Assembly (NCBI RefSeq): GCF_026162425.1
Contig: NZ_JAOBQJ010000005.1
Coordinates: 62,001-126,000, forward strand
Source: Flexivirga meconopsidis
Lineage (GTDB): Bacteria > Actinomycetota > Actinomycetes > Actinomycetales > Dermatophilaceae
Length of the DNA: 64,000 nucleotides
Reading direction: 5' to 3'
Part shown: piece after piece, positions 28,155-36,372 of the stretch
How the letters are laid out: each line of letters begins with the position of its first letter
Position numbering within the stretch: the first letter of the stretch is position 1
Notes under the pieces: model-generated
What the model saw: the letters and a program-made list of their open reading frames with translations, nothing else
What the model was told of the DNA's origin: nothing
Database searches by the model: none
Position numbers and translations under genes: made by a program

Positions 28155-28715
28155 GTGGACGAGGCAGCCAGAATCGACCAGATCGTCGGCGCGGTCGAGC
28201 GGATCGTCTCGCGCGAGGGCATCCAAGCCGTCTCGATGCGAGCCGTCGCAGCCGAGGCCGGGGTATCGCTGCGGCTGGTGCAGTACTACGGCAAGACCAA
28301 GCAGGAACTGCTCACCACAGCACTGCACCGCCTGTCCGAGCGCGCCGTGCAACACTGGCAAGCCTCGCTCGCAGTCTCGGATGACGACCCGTGCCACGCA
28401 CTTCGCTCGTTCCTGATCTCGTCGCTACCGATCAATGAAGAACGTCGAGCTTTTCACCGCTTCGGTGTCTCGCTAGAACAGCTCGCCATCGGCGACGAGT
28501 CCGGCATCCGCGCCATCTACTCCGAGCATCTGAACGGCCTTGCCTCCGTGGTCGCGCCCAAGCTGTACGCCGTTACCGGACGGGGTGACTCCGACCTCGC
28601 CTATGAGCTCCTGGCATTCGCGCACGGACTCGGAAGCCTGGTCATGACGGACGCCCTCACCGAAGAACAGGCGAACGCACTCATCACCGGATATCTGAAC
28701 CGGCTCGCCCCATAA
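28155..28715 (+). CDS. TetR-family transcriptional repressor
   Basis: 186 residues from GTG 28155, with GGAGGGG a few bases upstream. The N-terminal HTH is VERIVSREGIQAVSMRAVAA then EAGVSLRLVQYYGKTKQELL. The C-terminal ligand domain (about 70-186) is not assignable. It is paired divergently with the DHA2 exporter and most likely represses it, releasing DNA on binding the exported drug (usual arrangement; inference). Confidence 0.88.
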   Translation: MDEAARIDQIVGAVERIVSREGIQAVSMRAVAAEAGVSLRLVQYYGKTKQELLTTALHRLSERAVQHWQASLAVSDDDPCHALRSFLISSLPINEERRAFHRFGVSLEQLAIGDESGIRAIYSEHLNGLASVVAPKLYAVTGRGDSDLAYELLAFAHGLGSLVMTDALTEEQANALITGYLNRLAP

Positions 28716-28888
28716 CCGTTAGCCATCCCGCACTGTCCATCTGCCCCATCCAGAGCAAGCTCCGTTCGGAGATCCCGGCCGCACCCCTGACTGAAGACCT
28801 ACAACTGATGCACCCGAGCAACTTTCCCGGTACGAGCCTCGTTCTGCACCCTCGTTCTGCACCCCAAGCCATCTTCTACTTCCCTCAA

Positions 28889-28904
28889 TTCTTCTGAATG
28901 GACA
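28889..28904 (-). repeat. left copy of inverted repeat flanking the relaxase gene
   Basis: On the minus strand TGTCCATTCAGAAGAA, identical to 32476-32491 on the plus strand. Similarity continues past the exact match (GAGG.AAG), so it looks like a second, degenerate copy of the 5' end of the short MSIQKN frame at 32475. The rest of the 28716-28960 gap shows only a short direct repeat (CTCGTTCTGCACC twice, about 28840-28863) and no convincing gene. Confidence 0.6.
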
Positions 28905-28960
28905 GGCGGGCAGACGGAGGCTACCGGCGGTAGATCGCGGCCCAACGGGAGACGACTCGC

Positions 28961-31900
28961 TCACAGGCTCAGACTGGGGCTGTCTCGGTTTGGTTCGGTG
29001 TGCGTGCCCGTCCGGTCAAGCGAGCCGCGTAGCTGCCGCTCGCGGTCGGTTGCGCGTTGCCGGGTCTGTTCTTCTGCCGTTGCCCGCTTCGCTTCGATCT
29101 GTGCGGCGGCTTCCTCGGGAGGCAGTGCGCGCAGATTCTCGGCTTCGCGGCGAGCTTCGGCTGCCTGGGTTTGTGCGTCGCTGGCTTCGCGCTCGGGGTG
29201 GATCAACCGTGCTCGTATCGAGTCGCGGCGCACGCGCTCAGCGCCTAGCTCTTGTGCGAGTAGTGCGAGGCGTTCGTGGTCGTGGCGATCTTTGAGTGCC
29301 GTTTTCTCTGACCGCGCATCAGTGAGAGCGTCGGCAGTGTCGAGTACGCGCGGGTCGTCCTCGGCGCGCCGCTCGGCGGCGGTGGTCGCCCACTCGGTGA
29401 GCGTGTCGCTGTTTCGTGGTGGTGCACCCCAGGTGTCGCGCACCCGCTCCCGTGTCGTGCGGGTGTGCTCGGTCGCGGCTTGGTGCTCCTTGCGTGCCTT
29501 GCGTCGCCCGAATCTTCCGACCGTTGCCAGACGCTCTGATGCGGCACTCTCATTGGCAACTGCAGTGAGGTAGGCTCCGGCATCCTCGGTCGCTTGCGGT
29601 TTCAATGCTGCCGCGACCTCGGTTCGGGCCTCTGCTGCGCGCGCCTCGGCTGCGCGGATCGTCTCTCTGCTCTGCTCGTCCTCCGCTCGGTGGGTGGCCT
29701 GCTGGTGGTCGAGGCGTTCCGCAACCCGATCCCAGTTCTCGGCCTTTCGTTCAGCACGGTCGGCTTCGCGCATGAGCCGGGCAAGCTCATCGTTGACGAA
29801 CTTCACGAGGCCACGCACCACCTCTGCCGCACGCTCGGTAGCGTCTGCGAGTCCTCGGTCTGCGCGGTCGCGTTCCATTGCTTCGATGAACTGTGCCCGT
29901 GCGTCGGCCATGTCCTCAGCGACGAAATGCAGGGTGTTCTCGTTTCGGCCTCGGGTCATGCCGACATAGACCGCCGCGCCGCCGATCTGCTCACCAAGCA
30001 CGGTGTGCGCGGCGGGCACAGTCACGCCCTGCACCCCGTAAGCGGTGGCGGCATAGGACAGGTGGGCGTGCTCGCGCACATACTCTGCGGGCAGACGCAG
30101 GGAGTGTTCGCGTTTGCGGTCGCTATGCGCGTCGCGCACCCAGAGCGAACCATCTTGCTCGACGTGCTGCACAATCCACTGCTGCCGATTCGCCACCCCC
30201 AGGTCAGTGCGGTTCTTGCGGGTCTGGATCAAGTCACCGCACCCGATGCTGAGGCCGTCGCTGCCCGTGGTGGTCACGGCGCGGTCTACGTCGCCCTGCG
30301 CGATCCGCTCATCTCGGATACGGTCATTCAACTGTGCCGCTTCATCGTTCGATGCGACCGTGACAGCCTCTCCGTCGCGCCTGCTGGTGGCGAGATGTGC
30401 GTGCAGCTTGTCGGTGTCGGCATGTAGCCGGATCAGCCCAAGTTCTTGCAGTCGGTCGAATACTTCGTCGGGGTTGTGGCGGTCGCGCATCTGCACCGTG
30501 ACCTCGGCATAGGTGGGGTCTGTGAAGCGGTGTACTTCGGCCATGTCGAACGTGCGGCCCCGCAGTTGCGCAGCCATATCGAGCACGCCGCCCCTGCCGA
30601 CTGCGGGCAGTTGCGCGCGATCCCCGACGAGCGCGAGCGTTGCGCCCGTCTCCGCTGCAACGGTGAACAGTGCAAGGGCGGTGTCTTGATCGAGCATTCC
30701 CGCCTCGTCAACGACGATCCGCTCACCACGACGCAACTGTGCGGTTTGTGGCGGGCCGGTGTAGGTTGCGCCCGTCACCGGGTCGGTATCGCCGGATGCA
30801 AGGCGTGTCCATACGCCGTCCTCGTTCCACCGCCACCCGTGCGCGTAGACGAGCGAGGCGACCGACTCTGCGGGCACGCCGAGTTCCTGATGCGCGACCT
30901 CAGCGGCGCGCTTCGTCGGCGCAACCACCCGCACACTCCCGCCGCGTTCGTCGGTGGCGCGGATCGCGGTGGCGAGCATCGTCGTCTTGCCCGCGCCCGC
31001 TGCTCCCTCCACGATCACCAGCGGATCAGTCGAGGCGACGGCTGCGGCGGCCTCAAGTTGCCCAGGGTCAAGCTGCTGCCCGAGCGCTGCCGCGTGCTCA
31101 CGCACATCAGCGTGCTCCGGCTCCTGCTCGGGTACTCGTGCGCTGATGTGATCGCGCAGCTCCGTCTCGACTTGCACCACCCGCAAGCTCGTCAGGTGCG
31201 CCACATGCTCCGGTGTAGCGGTATCGGGCGGGAGGATCGAGAAGCAATCCTCAACCGCCAACGCGGTCGCAACCGCGATCAACTCCCGCAACTCCTGCGG
31301 GGTGCCACGCACACCAGCCTCGGTAATGATCCGGGTTGCGTGCTCCTGCACGGTGTGGCGAGTCCACGCCGACCCACCGGCAGCACACCGATCCAGCGCA
31401 CGCGACGCAACCTGTTGCACGGAGAGGTCATCCGTCACTACCGGCACCGGTGCTGGTCGGCGCGCCAGGTGTTCGGGGTCGTAGCCGGCTTCGCGGAGTT
31501 CGGTGCGCCAGGCTACTTCTTCCCTCAAGCTGGTGGGCTTCTTTGCGGGCCGCTCGTGCGCCCACGCCTTCGCCCGCAGCCGCGACGAGACAACCGGCCC
31601 CATCGTCTCGCCCGGATGCGCAGCCTCCCACTCGGCTTCGAGGCGCTCCAAGTTCTTCTCCACTTGCTCGCCACGCTTCGACATGACCGCGTTGAACGGC
31701 TCAAGCTCGGTGACTTCGCCAGTCACCGGGTCAAGAGTGAGACCATGCCGATCAAGCACCGCCGCAAGCTGAGGATTGGCGGCGATCACAGCAGTACCGA
31801 GGGCACGAATCGCACCCTGCTGCTTGAACAGGGCGGCGGTGTCGAGGCCACGCCACTTCCCCGCTGCAAAGACACGGTTACCAATCTGCATGTGGATATG

Positions 31901-32422
31901 CCGATGCGGGTCACCTGCACGCGAGGTGCGGTGCGTGATGCCAACAACGTGCATACTCTCGATAGGCACGACCTCCTGCGCGCCCAGCGAACCGACACGA
32001 GTGACGGAGTGCTGGGCGAGCCAGCGGCGAATCTCCGCCAGCGCACCCTGCTGCGCCGTATCCAATGCCTCCGACACTTCCGGGTGCAGTGCGGCAGCGA
32101 TCGACAAGCTCTTGGGGGTGTTGATGACCATTTCCATAAACCGGGGCGAGGCTTGCCGATCCGACCCCGCACGGCGAGGTCTGCCCATCTGTTCCGCGGT
32201 CAGCGGGTTCATCCAATCCACCCAGCCCGCATACGCAGCAGGATCAAGACTCAACTCGGCAGACACCGTGCCGTCACTATCGAGCGCCGCGAACTGCGCG
32301 ACAGTCGCCTCCGCCCCCAGATAGTAGTCGTCAGCACGAGCACGGTCAGCCTCGACATACCGCAGCGCGTCAGCCCCGGTGCCCCGGAACGGGATCACGC
32401 CGCCACGCATCTCGACCGCCAC
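28961..32422 (-). CDS. MobF-family conjugative relaxase/helicase (TraA/TrwC-like)
   Basis: 1153 residues from GTG 32422 (ATG 32410 is an alternative with better spacing to AAGGG). The TrwC relaxase domain (1 to about 300) has candidate catalytic tyrosines at 33-34 (RADDYYLGA) and the metal-binding histidine triad His173, His175, His177 (GDPHRHIHMQIGNRV). The helicase part has Walker A VIVEGAAGAGKTTM (Lys479), Walker B IVVDEAGML, LVGDRAQLPAVGRGG and the C-terminal YVGMTRGRNENTLHFV. A charged coiled-coil tail (about 860-1153) follows. It nicks oriT and unwinds the transferred strand. No T4SS genes are present nearby, so transfer needs a helper element. Confidence 0.93.
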   Translation of the reverse strand: MAVEMRGGVIPFRGTGADALRYVEADRARADDYYLGAEATVAQFAALDSDGTVSAELSLDPAAYAGWVDWMNPLTAEQMGRPRRAGSDRQASPRFMEMVINTPKSLSIAAALHPEVSEALDTAQQGALAEIRRWLAQHSVTRVGSLGAQEVVPIESMHVVGITHRTSRAGDPHRHIHMQIGNRVFAAGKWRGLDTAALFKQQGAIRALGTAVIAANPQLAAVLDRHGLTLDPVTGEVTELEPFNAVMSKRGEQVEKNLERLEAEWEAAHPGETMGPVVSSRLRAKAWAHERPAKKPTSLREEVAWRTELREAGYDPEHLARRPAPVPVVTDDLSVQQVASRALDRCAAGGSAWTRHTVQEHATRIITEAGVRGTPQELRELIAVATALAVEDCFSILPPDTATPEHVAHLTSLRVVQVETELRDHISARVPEQEPEHADVREHAAALGQQLDPGQLEAAAAVASTDPLVIVEGAAGAGKTTMLATAIRATDERGGSVRVVAPTKRAAEVAHQELGVPAESVASLVYAHGWRWNEDGVWTRLASGDTDPVTGATYTGPPQTAQLRRGERIVVDEAGMLDQDTALALFTVAAETGATLALVGDRAQLPAVGRGGVLDMAAQLRGRTFDMAEVHRFTDPTYAEVTVQMRDRHNPDEVFDRLQELGLIRLHADTDKLHAHLATSRRDGEAVTVASNDEAAQLNDRIRDERIAQGDVDRAVTTTGSDGLSIGCGDLIQTRKNRTDLGVANRQQWIVQHVEQDGSLWVRDAHSDRKREHSLRLPAEYVREHAHLSYAATAYGVQGVTVPAAHTVLGEQIGGAAVYVGMTRGRNENTLHFVAEDMADARAQFIEAMERDRADRGLADATERAAEVVRGLVKFVNDELARLMREADRAERKAENWDRVAERLDHQQATHRAEDEQSRETIRAAEARAAEARTEVAAALKPQATEDAGAYLTAVANESAASERLATVGRFGRRKARKEHQAATEHTRTTRERVRDTWGAPPRNSDTLTEWATTAAERRAEDDPRVLDTADALTDARSEKTALKDRHDHERLALLAQELGAERVRRDSIRARLIHPEREASDAQTQAAEARREAENLRALPPEEAAAQIEAKRATAEEQTRQRATDRERQLRGSLDRTGTHTEPNRDSPSLSL

Positions 32423-32442
32423 CCTTCATTACCTCGTCACTA

Positions 32443-32471
32443 ACTGGCGTATCTGCCACTACCTAAGTTAG
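32443..32471 (+). repeat. copy 1 of a 29-bp intergenic element
   Basis: ACTGGCGTATCTG at the left and AAGTTAG at the right match 34303-34331 with the same 29-bp length. Located between the relaxase start and the start of the short MSIQKN frame, ending four bases before its ATG. Likely an operator or promoter element of the island. Confidence 0.5.
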
Positions 32472-32474
32472 CAT

Positions 32475-32690
32475 ATGTCCATTCAGAAGAACAGAGGCAA
32501 GAACCAGGGAGGTGCTGGGAGCAGGCGGCGGGATGCGGAAGCGCGGCGGCGTGTGGCGAGGGCGCGCTCGGAGGGTTCAGCGAAAGGGGCGCGGTGCGGT
32601 GTCAGTCAGGGCAGATGCGGTGGTCGTGACGCAGCGCCGTGCGGGCAGTTCACTCGCGTCCACCCGGCTGGGCGCGAGATGATGGAATGC
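32475..32690 (+). other. short basic reading frame upstream of, and in frame with, the phosphotransferase
   Basis: Starts MSIQKNRGKNQGGAGSRRRD, rich in Arg/Lys/Gly, and reads without a stop into the phosphotransferase gene. Its first 16 bases are the right copy of the inverted repeat. It may be the remnant of an element gene truncated when the resistance gene was acquired, or an N-terminal extension. No domain recognised. Confidence 0.35.
32476..32491 (+). repeat. right copy of inverted repeat flanking the relaxase gene
   Basis: TGTCCATTCAGAAGAA, the exact reverse complement of 28889-28904. The two copies enclose only the relaxase gene and its promoter region. Confidence 0.6.
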
Positions 32691-33497
32691 ATGTCGTCTC
32701 TCTCGGTCCCACTGACCGGACTACTCCCCGAGGCCTCGGCGTGGTCGCCCGTCACGGATGGCGAGTCCGGCGCGAGCACGCTGCGGCACAGCTCCGGGGG
32801 CCGGTTCGCCAAGATAGTCTCCGCTGCCGCCGTGAGCACGCTAGAGGCTGAGCGCGATCGGATTGAGTGGCTTTCGGGCACCGGAATCCCCGGCCCCAGG
32901 GTGCTCGACTGGCGCGCCACCGAGCACCGCGCCGCCCTCATCACCAGTGCAGTCGCGGGCGTCCCGGCTGTCCGGCTCGATCCGGCCCAGCTCGCGCAGG
33001 CTTGGCCGTCGATCACCGACACCCTGCATCGACTGCACAACCTGCCTGTCAGCACATGCCCATACAGCAGGACACTGGACGAGATGATGGCGCTGGCGCG
33101 AACGACAGTCGCCGAGAACCGCGTCCACGCTGAGTTCCTTCCCCAGCACCTCATCGACACCCCGCCGACTGTGATCCTCGACGGCCTGGAACGCGACCTC
33201 CGGTTGCGTCGAAAACAGGAAGCCACCGATGCGGTGGTCTGCCACGGAGACTTCTGCCTCCCCAACATCCTTGTAGACCCCGATACCTCGCTTGTCGCCG
33301 GGATCATCGACCTCGGGCGTCTTGGGCGTGCTGATCCCTACGCCGACATTGCGCTGCTGCTGGCGAACGCCCGCGAGACCTGGCCCGATGAACGCACCGC
33401 CCGCCAAGCGGATCACGACTTCGCCTCCCGGTACGGCATCACCCTCGACCGTGACCGCCTGGACTTCTACCTCAGACTCGACCCGCTGACCTGGTAA
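32691..33497 (+). CDS. aminoglycoside 3''-phosphotransferase, streptomycin type (APH(3'')-I-like)
   Basis: 268 residues from ATG 32691, close to the 267 of APH(3'')-Ib (StrA). Family-specific features are FAKIVSAAAVSTLEAERDRI, EWLSGTGIPGPRVLDW, GVPAVRLDPAQLAQAWPSI, FLPQHLIDTPP, the catalytic loop VVCHGDFCLPNILVDP (Asp187), GIIDLGRLGRADPYADIALL and the C-terminal FYLRLDPLTW, all aligning with StrA/APH(3'')-Ia. It phosphorylates the 3'' hydroxyl of streptomycin using ATP. The frame is open upstream to 32475, but the shorter start matches family length. It appears intact and is probably expressed from the island promoter region near 32443. Confidence 0.87.
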   Translation: MSSLSVPLTGLLPEASAWSPVTDGESGASTLRHSSGGRFAKIVSAAAVSTLEAERDRIEWLSGTGIPGPRVLDWRATEHRAALITSAVAGVPAVRLDPAQLAQAWPSITDTLHRLHNLPVSTCPYSRTLDEMMALARTTVAENRVHAEFLPQHLIDTPPTVILDGLERDLRLRRKQEATDAVVCHGDFCLPNILVDPDTSLVAGIIDLGRLGRADPYADIALLLANARETWPDERTARQADHDFASRYGITLDRDRLDFYLRLDPLTW

Positions 33498-33528
33498 TAA
33501 CTGGTAGTCAGGCCGCCGACGGAAGCTC

Positions 33529-34227
33529 TTACCCGGCGCGGCCTCGCCTGCCGGGTGGGAGGAGGCCTTTACGGCGTGCGCGGGCGACCCAGCCCTGCGC
33601 GGTCGAGAGGGGCACGCGGCTAAGGTCAGCCATGCGTGCGGTCGGGTTTGGCTCGCCGTCATCTACGAGGCGGGCGTGCTGCAAGGCGACGACTTCGTAA
33701 AAGTCTGGGGTGCGTTTCGGGTTCCCCAACGGCTTCATCACGTCCTCAGCACGCAGGGTGCGACCAGAGGGCATGGTCATGGTGCCGCCAGTGAAACGGC
33801 TGGCTCCGGTGACAGCGAACTGGCGGCGGTTGATCGCCGCCTCGATCCGCGAGGTCGGCAGGTTGCGCAGCATCGGGCTTGCCACCGAGTCACCCGCCCA
33901 CTCGGGCAGGTAGACGATCCCGGTGATTCGCACCTCGCCCTTGGGTTCCTCATCTAGCAGGTACTGGCGTTGCAGACGCAGCAGCACGCGCGTGTTCGAC
34001 TCGACGTGCTGGATCAAGAACCAACGCCCCGTGTCGGTGTTGTTGTGACTAGAGTGCAGTCGCCGATCCTGACCCGGTACGGGATCGACCCACTGCTCGT
34101 AACGCAACGCATGGTCGATCTGGGAACTGTCGCGGTCGGGGTCGATAGGCGAGGCATCGGGCATCTGCCAACCCGCAGGCAGGTCTGCGGGCACCAGCAG
34201 GTCGATGCGCTCCAAGTCCTCGATCAT
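33529..34227 (-). CDS. element-associated protein with C-terminal HTH-like segment
   Basis: 232 residues, starting MIEDLERIDLLVPADLPAGW. The N-terminal two-thirds is unrecognised (IRITGIVYLP-type beta-rich stretch, SRIEAAINRRQ). The C-terminus PTARMADLSRVPLSTAQGWV then ARARRKGLLPP resembles the putative DNA-binding tail of a protein family widespread in actinobacterial plasmids and islands. Convergent with the phosphotransferase gene and divergent from the small gene at 34334. Probably a regulator or maintenance factor of the element; function unproven. Confidence 0.75.
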   Translation of the reverse strand: MIEDLERIDLLVPADLPAGWQMPDASPIDPDRDSSQIDHALRYEQWVDPVPGQDRRLHSSHNNTDTGRWFLIQHVESNTRVLLRLQRQYLLDEEPKGEVRITGIVYLPEWAGDSVASPMLRNLPTSRIEAAINRRQFAVTGASRFTGGTMTMPSGRTLRAEDVMKPLGNPKRTPDFYEVVALQHARLVDDGEPNPTARMADLSRVPLSTAQGWVARARRKGLLPPGRRGRAG

Positions 34228-34302
34228 GCCCTCATCCTACCGGAAACCCACCCCAATCTCACGCAATAGCCAATACGCCATGATTGTGTTACCGTTGACG
34301 CT

Positions 34303-34331
34303 ACTGGCGTACCTGCTGTTCCGTGAGTTAG
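34303..34331 (+). repeat. copy 2 of the 29-bp intergenic element
   Basis: ACTGGCGTACCTG at the left and GAGTTAG at the right match 32443-32471 at the same spacing. Lies between the divergent 33529-34227 gene and the small gene at 34334, ending two bases before its ATG. A TTGACG hexamer (34295-34300) overlaps its left side and may be a -35. Confidence 0.5.
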
Positions 34332-34333
34332 AG

Positions 34334-34651
34334 ATGAGTGATCCGGCCCGATCTACCCAAGTTGAGCGACCGCGACGCGCGTCGCGGGTCACGGGTGTGC
34401 TCGGGTCGGGCGCTCGGAATGATCCGGGGCAGTTGCGTCTGCGGGTTACGCGGCGGACGGAGCCGGAGATGCGCAAGTTGGTGGAGTGGGTGCTGAACAT
34501 CGCCCAGACCCGCTACGACGCGCACCAGGCTGGGGAACCAGACCCCTATGACCTCCCGCTACCCGACGACCTGGCCATTGATACATCTGGCAGCAACGCA
34601 GATAGTCAGCGGACAATGGAGGTCGAGCACCATCGAAGGAGCACCGCATGA
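34334..34651 (+). CDS. small element protein preceding the recombinase
   Basis: 105 residues, starting MSDPARSTQVERPRRASRVT. A basic N-terminus is followed by LRLRVTRRTEPEMRKLVEWV and an acidic Pro-rich tail (GEPDPYDLPLPDD). No domain recognised. Its stop overlaps the recombinase ATG (ATGA), so the two are translationally coupled; a role as recombination directionality factor or regulator is a reasonable guess only. Preceded by the 29-bp element. Confidence 0.65.
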   Translation: MSDPARSTQVERPRRASRVTGVLGSGARNDPGQLRLRVTRRTEPEMRKLVEWVLNIAQTRYDAHQAGEPDPYDLPLPDDLAIDTSGSNADSQRTMEVEHHRRSTA

Positions 34652-36372
34652 GCACCACGACCGCTTCCACACTCGCCCCGGCAAGCACGATCGGCAGCCG
34701 TGCCAGCGACGTGCCGGTGCTGCTTGCCGTCTCTTACTTGCGGGTGTCTACTCGTGAGCAGGCTGAGCGCGGCGGTACAGACGAGGGGTTCTCAATCCCC
34801 GCGCAGCGTGAAGCGAACCAGCGCAAAGCTGACGAACTCGGGGCGCGCATCGTTCACGAGTTCATCGACGCCGGGGAATCGGCGCGATCTGCTGATCGTG
34901 ATGGGTTGCAGGAGATGCTGGCGTTCATTGCCGCGTCGCGGGTCACGTTCTGTATCGTGCATAAGCTCGACCGGCTCGCTCGCAACCGTGCCGATGACGT
35001 GAAGATTCAAGAAGCACTGCTCGCAGCGGGCGTCACACTCGTGTCAGCGACCGAGTCGATCGACCAGACACCCTCGGGGATGCTCGTGCATGGGATCATG
35101 TCGAGTATTGCGGAGTTCTACAGCCGAAACCTCGCCACCGAAGTATCCAAAGGCTTATCGCAGAAGATCGCCCAAGGCGGCACCCCGATGCGCGCGCCCA
35201 TCGGATACCTCAACGTTCGCACGACGGACGATAATGGCCGTGAAGTCAGGACAGTGGAAGTCGATGCCGAGCGCGCACCACTGATCCGGTGGGCATTCGA
35301 ACGCTATGCCGAGGGCGAGACTTCGGTGACGGGGCTGCTGCGCGACCTCACCGCGCGTGGACTGGTATCGGTGCCGACACCGAAGCGCCCCGCGAAACAG
35401 CTAGGGAAGAACAGCCTGTATAGGGTACTGACGAACCCGTACTACGCGGGTGTGATCCGCTACAAAGGTGCCCTGTATCCAGGCGCGCACGAACCACTCA
35501 TCGAGCCTGCTCTATTCGATCAAGTGCAGTCGCTCCTGAAAGCGCGCACCGCGAAACAGACACGGCACGTCCAGCACGCCCACCATCTCAAAGGCCTGTT
35601 GCATTGCGGCACCTGCGGGTCACGCATGTTGCTCGATTTCGCGACCAACCCGCGCGGCACCACCTACGCCTACTTCATCTGCTCCGGCAGAGCCGCAAAG
35701 AAGACCAGTTGCACCAGGCGGGCGGTGCCTGTCGCGGTCGCTGAACGCCTCGTCGCTGACTCCTACGCAAACATCACCATCAGCGACCAGACCTACCGTG
35801 ATCTCGCTGCCCAAGTGGATGCGGCGTTCGATAAACGCATGACTGGCCGCGACCAAGAAATCGCCGACCTCATGGCGAACCGCCAGAAACTCGAAGCAGA
35901 AAGTGACAAACTGCTGGCCGCGCACTTCGCCGACGCGATCGACCTATCTACTCTGAAACGACACCAAGACCGCATCCGAGCAGGTCTGGCAGACGTGAAC
36001 CAGCGGCTTACTGAGCACGACAAGCACCACACCGGCGGCAGGGCATTCCTCCACGACAGCCTGCGGCTACTCACTGACGCGCACCGTGCTTATGCCCGAT
36101 CCGGTGACGCGGATCGGCGGCTCGCGAACCAAGCCTTCTACGCCCGCCTCGACATCACCGACGACGAGCAGCTACGCCCTAAGCTCGCTGAACCATTCGC
36201 CACGATCATCCGCGAAAGCAGCGAAGAAGACGATGACGACGCAGGCGCGGGGCATGAGCGAGGGGGCAGAAACGACTTACGGGAACAACCCACATCTTCC
36301 GATGTCGCCTGTTCCCGTAAGACACTTTTGGTGGGCCCGGCCGGTCTCGAACCGACGACCACCGCGGTGTAA
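34648..36372 (+). CDS. large serine recombinase (integrase) running into tRNA-Val
   Basis: 574 residues. The resolvase catalytic domain (about 25-170) has the nucleophile Ser34 in AVSYLRVSTREQAER, then VHKLDRLARNRADD and SIAEFYSRNLATEVSKGL. The recombinase domain (about 180-290) has NSLYRVLTNPYYAGVIRYKG. The zinc ribbon is LLHCGTCGSRML with a distal Cys pair, and the coiled-coil segment runs about 400-460. The final residues (GPAGLEPTTTAV) are encoded by the tRNA-Val 3' half on the opposite strand, so the present C-terminus was created by integration. It catalyses site-specific insertion and excision of the island. Confidence 0.92.
   Translation: MSTTTASTLAPASTIGSRASDVPVLLAVSYLRVSTREQAERGGTDEGFSIPAQREANQRKADELGARIVHEFIDAGESARSADRDGLQEMLAFIAASRVTFCIVHKLDRLARNRADDVKIQEALLAAGVTLVSATESIDQTPSGMLVHGIMSSIAEFYSRNLATEVSKGLSQKIAQGGTPMRAPIGYLNVRTTDDNGREVRTVEVDAERAPLIRWAFERYAEGETSVTGLLRDLTARGLVSVPTPKRPAKQLGKNSLYRVLTNPYYAGVIRYKGALYPGAHEPLIEPALFDQVQSLLKARTAKQTRHVQHAHHLKGLLHCGTCGSRMLLDFATNPRGTTYAYFICSGRAAKKTSCTRRAVPVAVAERLVADSYANITISDQTYRDLAAQVDAAFDKRMTGRDQEIADLMANRQKLEAESDKLLAAHFADAIDLSTLKRHQDRIRAGLADVNQRLTEHDKHHTGGRAFLHDSLRLLTDAHRAYARSGDADRRLANQAFYARLDITDDEQLRPKLAEPFATIIRESSEEDDDDAGAGHERGGRNDLREQPTSSDVACSRKTLLVGPAGLEPTTTAV
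36276..36321. repeat. palindromic hairpin at the island end
   Basis: CTTACGGGAACA (36276-36287) and TGTTCCCGTAAG (36310-36321) are perfect inverted arms, with an inner ACATC/GATGT stem, followed by ACACTTTT on the plus strand. Inside the recombinase frame and eight bases from the tRNA. Could be the recombinase terminator or part of an att site. Confidence 0.6.

Larger units (their letters stand above)
24772..36328. mobile_element. mobilizable resistance island inserted at tRNA-Val
   Basis: An 11.6-kb region of visibly lower GC between mocA and tRNA-Val(UAC). It holds a large serine recombinase whose frame ends inside the tRNA, a MobF relaxase, a VOC bleomycin-resistance-like gene, a DHA2 efflux pump with TetR, a streptomycin phosphotransferase and several element-specific small genes. 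No type IV secretion genes are present, so it is mobilizable or a decayed conjugative element. The left boundary is estimated from a 14-base sequence (CGGGAACAGGCGAC at 24772-24785) that recurs inverted at 36304-36317 by the recombinase end; the right boundary is the tRNA 3' end. Confidence 0.75.

Noticed and set aside
28719..28964. 81-codon minus-strand frame after the relaxase
   Set aside because: No motif, no ribosome-binding site, overlaps the degenerate repeat copy; treated as non-coding.
30446..32443. A 665-codon plus-strand frame across the relaxase
   Set aside because: Antisense shadow of the MobF relaxase, whose motifs are clear on the minus strand.
32475..33497. One 340-residue phosphotransferase with a basic N-terminal extension
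   Set aside because: APH(3'')-I proteins are about 267 residues; the extension has no homologous counterpart and matches the start at ATG 32691 as the real beginning.
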